A DNA stretch of 64,000 nt. Source: Xylocopa sonorina (taxonomy: Eukaryota > Arthropoda > Insecta > Hymenoptera > Apidae). The DNA lies in contig NC_135202.1 in NCBI RefSeq assembly GCF_050948175.1, positions 10,044,001 to 10,108,000 of the forward strand, given 5' to 3'. Every line of letters begins with the position of its first letter. Position 1 is the first letter of the stretch. A program made the position numbers and the translations under genes. The notes beneath the pieces are model-generated. The model saw only the letters and a program-made list of their open reading frames with translations, ran no database searches and was not told where the DNA came from. Shown one piece after another: positions 35,553 to 46,565 of this stretch.

Positions 35553-37997
35553 GCCGCTGGTGCAGCGGTAAACTGCACTTTAGTACTATGGCCCGGCTTA
35601 AGCGATATTGAAGCGAAACCCTTTATACACTTAAAACATTTACCGTCATTACGGGGCGATCGTTCATGCACGGCCACCGCGGGACGCCACGGATAATAAC
35701 CGAACGGTCGATTTTCCAAGCGTGCTCGCGTACCTGCCGATTTAACGACCTTGTAAACCACGATGCCTCCTCCATAGGGGTGGGAAATGCGTCCACCAGC
35801 TAGATTATTACCATCGCCACGCCAGGTCTCTGTACGCAGGTATTTTCGTAATCGCGGACGTGTAACGAGCGAAGAACGAACTTTGAGGACAGCTAACAGA
35901 GCTTAAGAAGCAGCGCGAATGAAATAGAATAGTAACGGAAAAAGAAACGAAAGCGTGTCTCCCATAAATCTCAATCTAAGAAAGCGCGCTATTTATAGTC
36001 CCAAAGTAGCCGAGGCAATGAAGTCGGATATCAAGGATGACTCTTTACCCGAGTTCCGTCATATAAAGAAGCAACCACGAATGAACGAGGGGGTAGTTCA
36101 GCGTGAAGTAGTTCGATCGAAACAGCGGGAGAAGTATCCACCAAAAACGAAAAAAAAAAAAAAAACCCACCCAGCGTAAATCTGACGTCCACGTTGATCG
36201 ATCGTCCATCCACCTCGTCTATGAAAACGCGAGTGATCATCGTCGCTGCGAACTCGAGCCACGGAAGCGGCGGTCCGCGTAATACGGTCTGCCTGTTGGC
36301 GGGTATCGAAAGGATGGCCACGGGTGTGCCATTAAAAGGACGAAACGAAGTCCCAGAAGGGATATTGCGCCCTCGACGGCTTTGCTGGATAGATGGATGG
36401 ACGGTGTCGCACCTACGGACACCCACGGCCCCTTTGGCGGCGATGGTTTTGCTCGGGTGAGCCCACATGTCGTCGTACCGCGCCCCAACGGGGCCCGTAG
36501 CCACGAGAGAAAGGAACGCACTCGCGCCCCAAATGGACCGTGCACCGGAGAGAACCGCGCGCCGCTCTAATAGGAACCAACCGAGCAGCCAAGTGGTTTA
36601 CCCCGCGGGGCTACGAAAAGAGAGGGGAACGGGACTCTATCTGTCGGCATTTATCATCGATTAAATCGTAAACGCCCGCTATCCGCGCGTCCATCGGGGG
36701 CAGCCAGTCTCCGTTGGTCTATGAAACCGAGCGCCGCTCGAATCGACTTCCGAGTAAATGGCGCGGCGCGTCAGGACTCGAAACCCTCTAAATAGCCCGC
36801 GAAATCGCTCTCGTTAATGCACTGCGCGAATTTGCGTGCGGGCCGCGCGCACCGTCTCTGTCGAGGCTGATCCCGCGGGATTCTCTGCGGTGGTCATTCA
36901 ACGGACCGTCGACTCGACATTTAGAAACATCGAGTTTCAGATCTTCTCGAAGAGAAGTTGGAACGTCCAACGCGTTTTTCGAGAGTTTTCCTCCAAGTAA
37001 GAATACGAGTGGAACAACGTTTCACTCTGTAGTCGTTCTCCAACTATATCATCACTCGTGCACACGATAGTGTCATTCGTCATCCGCAGGATCTTAAAAA
37101 AAAAGGTACAACGCAGCTCTAATGCGTTCGGACAGAGCCGACCGCCGCGATCGCAATAAATCCCCGTCGAGCCGCGAAGAGCATATAAATTAAGAAATTT
37201 ATGGCGCTCTTTCCGATTCCTCGCCCTCCGCGCCGGGGCGGACCAGTTCCGTCTCCAGCGGCGGTAAAAACCGTGGAAGAGAAACCGTTCCACGAGGAAC
37301 GTTTCTCGAGCGGAAACGGAGGCGACGGAGCGTCTGTTTGAGCGGCGCGCGAGCCGCAACCCCGTGGGCTAGGGCTGTTCGCGTCGATACAGGTGCAATG
37401 TAAACCCCTTTCCCTGCCGCGCGTTCCTACGCTCCGATCTATCGAACCCCGCGATCCCTCCGTCGACTTTCCATTCGACGGGCGCGGAAAAACATTCCCA
37501 GGGAAATTTCAGCCGGCCAAAAGCCCAGGGCACGGTGACAAGTAGCGCCATAAATAGAGCCGATGCGACGGGATACGTCGCGTTCCCCACCCCCGTTTCG
37601 TATCACTGGCGATGCCTTCGCGTCGGTCGTCACCCCGATATCTTTCTCTTCTTTACACAGAGTCGCTGATCCGACCGACACACCATCCGCCCCGTCCACC
37701 CCTTCGCAGCTCGTGAAAATCACAGCCCAGACCATCGACGGATGGGATATCAGCGTGGCATCCACGTACGGCCCCCTGGCTTCCGGCCTGCGAGAGCCGC
37801 GCACACGAGTCGGCGAACCTCGCGAATAAAACCCGCGGCGCAGTAAATAAAAATTACAGCCCCCTCGGCAAGGATCGACGAGTTTGACCGGAAACCATCT
37901 CAGGCGTGCACTCGCCTCGCAATGCCACCGTTACTATTTACGTATACGCGTACCCGTCGGCGCGGGTACTCTCGTCGTGATTGCTGGTTTCCTCTGG

Positions 37998-38135
37998 TCG
38001 TTGTATATTTTTTTTTTTTTTTCTACGTTTCCTTTTTCGCGTTTTCATATACACGCGGGTATTTTTCATTTTTTTCCCCTACCTTTATTTTCGTTCCGTT
38101 TTTTTTTTTTGTAGATTTTTTATTTTTCGGTCCGC
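37998..38135 (+). repeat. T-rich low-complexity stretch
   Basis: Several runs of 10 to 14 T separated by short mixed sequence. Confidence 0.8.
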
Positions 38136-39179
38136 GCCGCGGCGATATTTAAAGTTCTTCGACCGGTAATTCGAGTAATCGGGTTTCGATAACGATACAG
38201 AGGGAGAGCCGGACCGTTTAACCGGCAATAGCGAGGCAATGATATTCCGGACTTTTTTATTATTAGTTCCTAGAGAGACTTCATAGGCTGGCGGCGTGGA
38301 TGTTTTATACGCGCATTCGAAAATCGTCGACAGCGTTGTTACGTGCGTGCCCAGCGGCTGTGTGCGAACGCGCATGTACGTACACTTTTTTCCGCTCAAA
38401 ACGCGACCTCTCTTTCGAACGCTCGACGATTTACAAACCGTCATGCGAGTGATCATGTAACTGCCGCGTTATTCGTCCCTTTTTTTTCGATCGACCCCCC
38501 CACCACCCGCCCACTATCTATCGTGAAATATTGTAGAGTGATCTTGCTATTGACGATTGGTTACAAACGTTAAACTGGCCACCGCCCGGCAATTAATGGG
38601 CCGCTATCGCGCGCGGCTGGTAAAATATTTCGTTGGAACCGCCGCGCGGCCGATCGCGAACACCCCGTCGACACGGGAGCGGCGTTTCGCGTTTTCCCAT
38701 CGTCGTCTGTCACGCGGCAATTACCGCGGCTGCCACCGGAAAATTCCGCTAATGCGTCTCGATTCTTAATTACGATGCTGTGTATGTTAATTATCCGTCC
38801 GTCGAGGGGGTGGATTCGACGCACGTTCCACTGGTACCGTAGCAATTAAAGTATTCGCGCTGTCCACGCGCGCCGTTGTCGTTCGCTTGTCAATTTCGAG
38901 AGGAAAAATTTCAGAAGATTTTACAAAAGTTCACCCTGAATTGTCTATCGTTAGCACGATGCTCTGATAAAGAGATTGATGTATTAAAAAATTCGTGCGG
39001 CTTGCAGTCTCGTTTTCCGATCGACACCCCAAATGTATGCGCGACGCGATGTATACACGTTTCACACAAAATGGCGTCACGTGTCTCCAATTGGAAACAT
39101 CGCGCGGATACTCGCCTAAAGGGCAGTCGATCTTAATCGCGGAATCGCGTCATTGGAGAACAGAGGGAGATAGAAATAC

Positions 39180-39203
39180 GGAGAGAGAGAGAGAGAGAGA
39201 GAG
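39180..39203 (+). repeat. (GA)n microsatellite
   Basis: Short uninterrupted AG tract. Confidence 0.88.
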
Positions 39204-40426
39204 GGGAAGAGCGTACACGTTGGTGAAAACATCCGAACGGCAAAAAGAGCCTCGTCGAAGGGTACATTTCCCGGTTAGAAATCCTCATTCGCGGCTCGCT
39301 AATAGAAGCGACAACGGCGCTACCAATTTGTCAAGTCGACAAAGTCCTTGGGCCGTGTCGCCGCGCGCGGCAAGTATCATCGTCGCGCGGCAGTATCCAT
39401 CCGGGTACAGAAATTTCCTGAAAAATATACCCTCCCCGAAGGGCGAGGAGTCAACGGCGCTGGAGACAGATGCGCCAACGCTCTGACAAAGAGAGAGAAA
39501 GAGAGAGAGAGAGGATGGGCAGGCAACGTAGAGAGAACCAAAAAGAGGGAAAGAAAAGGGGAGAGAACGAGGGACACGGAAAAGGGGGCGGAGAGAGGAC
39601 ACGGACGGAGAGGGCGAAAGAGAAAGAGAGCGAGAGGGTGTAGGTGGAGGAAACACAGCCGGTGTACACCGGCCACATTGGCAGCAACAGTGGCAGCCAG
39701 CAGCCACCCCACAGATACTACAGAGCTGTTGGACAAGCTGTAGCCTTCACAACCGAATTAGAATGAATCGACCCTTGCCACCTTCTCTATCTCCGCTCCA
39801 TACCTCTCTCTCCATCCCTCCGAGCCTCCTGCCGCGGTTTTATTCTCTTTACGCGCCGCGTTCACCCCGCTCTCCTCCTTTTTCCTATCTCCACCGACTC
39901 TCCTCCTCCATCTAGTCCCACCTCTGTCCCTCTCCCTCTCTCTCTCCATCTTGGCGACCCCCCTACGATAATCTTCGTCCCACCTTCCGAAATCAGGCTC
40001 GAGCCTCTCTTTCCCTGGTCCTCTATCCCAGGACTCGGCTGCCTCTTCCTTCCCGTTCCCATCCGAAACGCTTCAGTACCACCCTCGGCTACAAACTCCG
40101 CCGGCTGGGCTTCTGGTAACTGTCTTTCCTTCCTCCTTCGCCACCCCCGTTATACGGGAATCCGACGGCGGCCAACATCCCTGCTGGCATCCCCCTTACC
40201 GCGCGTTATATCTTCCGCGCTCTTCCACCGATCCCTCTGTCTTGTCTCCGCGTATACCACCACGGTACGTTCCACTCCTCCAGGCCGCTGAATATCTTGC
40301 TCCTTCGGAGCCGAGTTATATAAAGTTTTTACGATTTTTCGAGCTCTGCCTCCCGAGTCAACCATCCCCCTCGTCGTTCTCGTCCCTTACCCACCTTACC
40401 CTCTTCCCGCGTAGCCGCAGAGCGGT

Positions 40427-40427
<1 letters not shown>

Positions 40428-40464
<37 letters not shown>
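40428..40464 (+). repeat. (CGT)12 trinucleotide repeat
   Basis: An uninterrupted CGT run. Frames through it give poly-Arg, poly-Val or poly-Ser without gene context. Confidence 0.92.
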
Positions 40465-41577
40465 CTCGTAGCTCCCCAACGCGAAACCGCAACGAGCGCG
40501 CTCGCGCGACCCCGGGGATAATCCCGTGTATCTTTCGGATAAGAGACCTATAAATTTGTTTGCCCTGTCACCTCAGCAGCCCCTCTCTTCACCCCTGTCG
40601 CCAGTTTGCCAACACTGTGGTTGCTGGCGAGAAGCATTAAGGCGGCAAGCTCCAATCTGTTGGTTCTACAGGCGATATGGCTGCCGCGAGGATTCCGGGG
40701 ACGCTTCTATTTCAACGACGACACCGTCGACGGGGAAGACGGAGAACGGGGGATGGAGTATCGCGCGGTGGATGCGGCTCAGCGTTGCGACGCGTGTGCG
40801 CTCCGTATCCCCGGGCTTTCCTGGGATTCTTACGAATTCCCGCGGACACCCCGCCATTTTGTCGCGGTCTACCGATCCTGTAGTCTTTGCTGCCGAATAG
40901 AACGAGCTCTGGATTCGATCGCATCGACGACCCTCGCGTAATTTCGCGATACCTCGAGGGCATCGTTTCGATGGATGACGATTTATGGAAAAGAGCAGGG
41001 GGTTGGAATGGATCCAATTAACTTTGCAAACTCTCGTAAAGGAGAACGAAAAGGATAACGGATCGTAGGCGACGTCTATCCAGATTTCTCGATCGCGATT
41101 TAAAAACGCTCGCTGGTCGAGACTGAACGGGTCGCGGGAAATTTCGCCTCTCACGCGAATTATTTGTCCCCAGCTGAAAGTGGGGTCGCCGCGGCGGGGG
41201 TGGTCGGGTCTTCAATCGCGGGAACACAGGTACGGCCTCCGAAAAGAGCGAACGTTTTCCTTTCGTCGCGGCATCGATCCGACGAGGAGGCTAATTGCAC
41301 GTGAAAACGGCGCGCCTTTAATGCGCTCACTTTCCCGGCAGCCACCCCCGCGCTCCGCTCTATATGCATGGCGCAGCGTTTGTATAATAGCGCTGTGTGT
41401 ACGTGTGCACTTCTAGCGACGCACTGCACCAATTCCAGCCGTCCGATTCATTAATACGGTCCTCCAGAGACCGGCTCTGCTCTGCCCGGTATGCTAAACG
41501 ACCTCATTAGGAGGCACGCCAAACGCATTTGTCGTCCCTGTTCGTGATTTTCCGTGATACTCCGTCCTGCGTTACAC

Positions 41578-41625
41578 TCTCTCACTGTCTCTCTCTTCCT
41601 CTCTCTCTCTCCCTCTCTCTCTCTT
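41578..41625 (+). repeat. (CT)n imperfect microsatellite
   Basis: CT tract with TTCC, CCC and GTC interruptions. Confidence 0.85.
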
Positions 41626-41999
41626 GTTACGCGACTCTATGTATGCACGCTTTTCCCCCCGTTGTCCCCGTGTTCATTCTTTTATTATCGGAGAGACATC
41701 GCCTATTCACGACGGTATCGCGCGGAACGGGAAAAATTCTCCGGTATAATGGAAACTTTTTCAATGATAAAGAAAAGAATGCCGGGGCCAATTTGCGACT
41801 AAGAAGCGAGCGCGACAGAGAACAACGGGTAAAAAGGTTGAGGGGGTAGGTGGGTCGGGTGGTCGGTTGGGGGTGTAAGGAGGGGTGGCGCAGAGAATGG
41901 CCGCATTAGAATAAAGCGGAAGATTAAAGTTAACGCGTTCCATGGCCTCTCTCTCTCTCTCTCTATCTCTCGCTCTCTGTCGTTGCTGGATTAATGGCT

Positions 42000-42260
42000 C
42001 GATCGCGTTGATCATTAACCCTTAATTACTCGCGGCGGATCATAGTGACCTGATACAATTCCCGTTTTAATAATAACAACGGTGTATCGTCTTTATTGGT
42101 GCGATATGATCATGAAATTGGCGCGGTTCGGAAAATTGCTGTTGTAACACTTAATCGGATGGGATAAATAATAAATTGCACGCGTGTACAGGCGTTCGAG
42201 ATCAATTCGGATCGTGGGTTAATTAAGAAACAGAGGAAAAAAGGAGGTATGCAAATTCGT
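42000..42260. promoter_or_regulatory. candidate enhancer block
   Basis: It contains TGATCATTAACCC, TTAATTACTCG, TTTAATAATAAC, CTTTATTGG, ATGATCATG, GATAAATAATAAATTG and GGTTAATTAAG. Dense homeodomain and Hox/Caudal-like cores contrast with the flanks. Function is inferred. Confidence 0.3.
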
Positions 42261-42797
42261 GGTGCAGGTGTCTGATGATCTAGGCGCCCTTTAAACCTTC
42301 CAAATATTTCTTTCAATAGTTAATATCCTCTGGGACGTGTCTCGCGATGCGAGTATCCGAGTGCGACCGAACAGCGACACGGTAATTAAGAACTGACGTT
42401 CCTTCTCGAACATTTTTCATCGACATTTTTGCCGCCGCCGTCGGTTTTACAACTTTTTTTCTTGTTTCAGCCGGATGGTAATATAACGGCGCCTCTTCCG
42501 TGGGGGAAATTTCAGCTACTACGATTTATTGACGCAGACCGCGAATAAATCACGCGACGCGCGAAAGCGTCGCGGAAAATTTGTTCCCTGACACGCGTCT
42601 ACGTTCGAAATTTAACGCTCCGCGAAATTTCCTCTCTGATATTCGACTGGGGTGGGTGAGGACGTTCGACAGATCGGTGGCTAGCGCCGCTGTGCTTCGA
42701 AATTACTAAATTCTCATTGAGTTCAACACTGTTGGATAACGTTGTCGCTGTTTTCTTACCCCTTGTGTTACCATAGTTCGGTAGATTATTCTGTAAG

Positions 42798-42829
42798 GGT
42801 AAACTACCCTCGTCCAGAGGGTAGTTACC
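42798..42829 (+). repeat. inverted repeat (hairpin) GGTAAACTACCCTC...GAGGGTAGTTACC
   Basis: Thirteen paired bases with one bulged A in the left arm and a five-base loop (GTCCA). It is directly readable. It could act as RNA or cruciform structure, or be a foldback remnant. Confidence 0.7.
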
Positions 42830-42847
42830 ACTGGAGCAAACTCACCC

Positions 42848-42869
42848 CTTGGTGGCAGCACCAACCAAG
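42848..42869 (+). repeat. second inverted repeat CTTGGTGG...CCAACCAAG
   Basis: Eight paired bases with one bulged A and a five-base loop (CAGCA). It lies 18 bases after the previous hairpin and has the same layout. Confidence 0.6.
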
Positions 42870-43627
42870 TTGCCTTCGCATCCCTCGTGCTGGTAATCGA
42901 GGATCGTTGGCTGGTAGCAGCACACCCTCCACCTGTAAAACAGGATGCTTCGTCATTTACAGTTCACACAGAGGAAATTGTATTTTTCCACAGAAGATAT
43001 GGATCTTGCTTTAACCATCCGAGGCGTGTACGTATCCATCGTGGTACGTACATTAAAATACTCGAAGCAAGTATATCGCGCGTAGAAAAATTTGTTTCCA
43101 GTCTTATCGTTCATAGAACACGTTGCTCGAAAATTAAGGGATGCACGCGAACATATCGTATCGTTCGTGGTATTTTCCACGTATCGATACACTCTCCATC
43201 GATTGAGAAGGACAATCACAGGTGAGATAGCGTTTTAAGGGAAGCATTTTTGCGTTGAAAATATTTATTGCGCGTTGTCCAAGCATATTTACAAAATTGC
43301 ACGTCTGATCGTATGCGACATCGTAGGAACGATGGCGGATAAACGGAGGCAACGATTAACCCGAGATCGGCATCGATACGGAAACTTTGCTCGCCGCGAA
43401 GCGGAAGAAGCGTCACGCTCGATTGAAACTCCCTCGACTGCGAACATCCCGGACATAATTCGCCAGAGTTCAAGGGACACTAAGAAAGCAGAGGAGACAG
43501 GATTCCTCCCTCGGCGTAACTCCCCTTCCGGTCTCTCTGGTATCCGCCTCGAAAGGGTTCTCTCGACGGTGTAAAGCCGAGAATCCCCGATATAAATGTC
43601 AAGTTCGCTTTTCAGGCTTTGCCACTC

Positions 43628-43652
43628 GAATCTCTCTCTCTCTCTCTCTCTT
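43628..43652 (+). repeat. (CT)n microsatellite
   Basis: Short CT tract at the start of a pyrimidine-rich stretch that runs to about 43990. Confidence 0.85.
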
Positions 43653-43880
43653 TCTCTCCCTTTCGTCGTATCGCGTGCGTTCCTCTCGCGTCTCCGAGGG
43701 TGGTTTCGGCTCTCGTTGCCCTTGACGGGGCCGTATCTCTTCCCTCACCCCTCCAATTCTGTCGTTACCTCTTTCCTACCCCCATCCACCGCAGAGTTCC
43801 CGAAATTTCCCTGCCTGTTCCTCCAGAATCGCCGTCCCTTTCGAGTACACTTACACTTCGTCCCCCCCTCGTTCTAAAGT

Positions 43881-44320
43881 CCAACCCCAGCGATCTTTCT
43901 CTCGGCGTTGTTCCACCCTGTCTGTACGAATCCATCTTCCATGCTCCCTCTCGCTCTCTAACCGCCCCTTTTTACTCCTCGACTCGTCGTTTTCACTGCG
44001 AAAACTATTGTCGGAGGAACAATAAACAGAGCGCAAGGCGATCTCTGTTCGCCTTCGCCGGAGTTTGGAAAAGAACGAGGAAACATGATTAGAAATCGAA
44101 CGCAAGGCTCTCTGATCGTTATATTTACAACCTCTCCATTCTATTTGCTTTTTTTTTCTATTCTACCCTTCTACTTCCCGCAAGGAGAGTCGAGATCGCC
44201 AGAGAACCGCCACGATGCTATTGCAGCTGTAACCAACCGTATCCTCTTTATTTCCTTTCGTTGCACGCAAAGTCCCAACCCCAGCGATCTTTCTCTCAGC
44301 ACTGGTTCTCCACCCTGCTC
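43881..44320 (+). repeat. pair of related pyrimidine-rich segments (43881-43920 and 44275-44320)
   Basis: Both begin CCAACCCCAGCGATCTTTCT and continue CTC-GC, then TTCTCCACCCTG or TTCCACCCTG. They are in direct orientation 394 bp apart. This looks like a decayed local duplication. Confidence 0.6.
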
Positions 44321-46137
44321 GTCCACTTTCCTCGCGAGCGTCCTACGCTGCATCCCCATCCCCGCAGCCTCCGCCACGGAGGATCTCGCCGTAGAAACAA
44401 CAAACAAAGTGGCGAGAGAAACAACGGAAGGGAGGCGAGAGGCGTAATCGCGGCGATCTTCGCCCAGGAAGTGAGAAGGCAATTTGGGCGAACCGCACGG
44501 CAGGGGGACGGGGGTGGGTCCGGCGGATAACGAACGGCCCGGCGGGAGGTAATTAACGGTGTTTTCCAACCGCTGGAGTAATGCCCGTCGTTAAGACGGC
44601 TCCTGCGAGCCGAACGCAGCGCTCAGGGAGGAGATTCCTCGGGAGAGAAGTCGGCCAGAGCTTTCCTCGACCGCGTAACCGTGGATCCTCGTGGACCTGG
44701 CCCAACCAAGGGTGTCTAGAACGCTGCAAGACATGAAAGGGAATTTTCTCCTTGGCGCTAAATAATTAATACTGTCCGTCGAATCGGAGGGTTCGCTTTT
44801 TTTTAAACAAACAGGTGGTGTAATTAAGTCTTGCAAAACTTCAAAGGAGAATTTGACTGTCGGGAGAACCGCGATATTATACCATTGCGTTGGTAAGCGA
44901 TAATTTCCTCCTTCGAGTTTACACTAATCGTTCTTCTATCTTATTGTATCTCGCTCTTAAATACGAAGAATTGCGTCAAGAGTCGCGACGAACATCCCTT
45001 CGAGCTGGATTACAAGATGCACCCTCGACACCCTCGAGAAAGAATCGAAATGTAAAAAAAAAAGGAAAATCAGCGATGGTGACCCTTTTCAACGATCTCT
45101 CGCGACACCATCGTCGCGATCTTCGCCCCCTGTTCTGTCTCCCTACAACCAAGACGACGGAAGGGGGTTGGTTCAGCGTTGGGTGTAGATCGCAGAGACG
45201 AAGCGACGTCGCAGGTACGTGTATATACTCGCGTTGCAAATACGAGTCGCACACAACTACGTGGAGCAGCGTACACGAGCGCACACTTGGACAACGACAC
45301 GCCTACCTAACGCCGCGACTGCGGCGGAACGCGGCCAGAGAGTTGCCTCGCACCGGTAAATAATGCAAGCCGGGGTAATGGCGCTATCTCTGCGCATCTT
45401 TTATTAAACGTTCGCTTCGCCGCCCCTTCCTCCACGTCCCTCTATCCCTCCACCAGCTCCTCCTCTCTCTTTCTCTCTCTCTCTCTCGCGACTACGCGAG
45501 CTGGAACCCACCCACGCCATCGCGACCAGCTCGGGTTATTGCCACCCTGACTGCTCTCTTCTTCGCGGGAAGGTGTGCGCGCGGAGGGTGGCCAAGAGAG
45601 ACCGCGAAACGCCTGCCCCCGTGGCTCATTGTTCCTCCGCGAGAGGCTTGTCGACGATTCCCGATGCATGCGAGTTTTCGGTTGGCTGCGAGGCTCGCTC
45701 GTTTTTCCGTTACCCGCGGAACCAACACTGGATCTGAACATTCGCTCGCGTTGACGATAGAAGAAAGAAATGTTTAGAGAGGAATTTCTGGGGATGAGCA
45801 CAGTGGATATTAAATTCAACGCGCTTCCAAGCTGGTTATATGATGGCGTCAAAGGGGTGGTTTTGTATTACATCGTTGTAACTTCACCTCGAACGAGGTT
45901 AATCGTAGTTCGAGAGCAATTTTCATCCCTTTGGTGCTTCCAATACCACTCGTGTCGATATTAGAAAAGATTCGAGGTGCTCTGCGATCAACCCCCTCGA
46001 ACAGATCGTCCTACGAAGATCCTCCGTGGAAAAGAATGAAATCTCCCGAGGAACCAGCCCCATCTCGTTAACTTCCCCGTCGCGTTCCACGCGATTCATT
46101 CTAATCGCTCGTCGCGCGATGGAGATCGAAAAGACGG

Positions 46138-46138
<1 letters not shown>

Positions 46139-46197
<59 letters not shown>
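46139..46197 (+). repeat. (GA)n microsatellite
   Basis: An uninterrupted AG tract of nearly 60 bp, the longest perfect dinucleotide run I noticed in the window. Confidence 0.95.
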
Positions 46198-46199
<2 letters not shown>

Positions 46200-46537
46200 T
46201 CCCAGCCGCTCTTAATTCGAGCGTGGAAACCGGAAGGGCTGGAGCGTCGATTCTCGCGGCGGTGCTGATTTCAATTAGCATTATTATTAGAACCGCATCG
46301 GCGAGAAGGAGCGGGCGATCGTCGCGTTCCGCTTCGTCCCGTGCACACGCACACCCTTTTGGTCCTTCGTCTATCGGAACGCGCAGGTCCCTCACGCACA
46401 CGTTCACGCGGCGGACGAAGCGGGGGCGGCGCGCGCCCCAGAGCGTACCGACGCTTTGCTAGGGGGTGTTTGAAAGCGGTGAAATCAATGCTTCTGTTTG
46501 CACTGTTGAGGTCGAACCGAATTCCGTTCTCTCTTGC

Positions 46538-46565
46538 CTCTCTCTCTCTCTCTCTCTCTCTCTCT
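46538..46565 (+). repeat. (CT)n microsatellite
   Basis: Short uninterrupted CT tract. Confidence 0.9.

Larger units (their letters stand above)
31801..39175. other. intergenic region, central part
   Basis: No exon is recognised. It holds CpG-poor, AT-richer patches (32215-32400, 33930-34130), a CTG/TGC repeat (35523-35552), A and T runs (36150-36164, 38010-38130) and ordinary mixed DNA. The open frame at 33098-33691 has no domain. Confidence 0.6.
39176..46130. other. intergenic region, third part
   Basis: No exon is recognised. It holds GA and CT tracts (39180-39203, 39487-39513, 41578-41625, 41948-41967, 43628-43652), a (CGT)12 repeat, an AT-rich block at 42000-42260, two adjacent hairpins at 42798-42869, and a local near-duplication at 43881/44275. 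Confidence 0.6.

Noticed and set aside
35505..35761. Ala- or Gln-run encoding frames at the TGC repeat
   Set aside because: A microsatellite gives the run; no splice sites or conserved flanking sequence indicate an exon.
39176..46130. tRNA or known microRNA genes in the intergenic region
   Set aside because: No cloverleaf box A/B pairing or familiar mature microRNA sequence was recognised by eye. This is not a proof of absence; a tRNAscan or miRBase search would decide.
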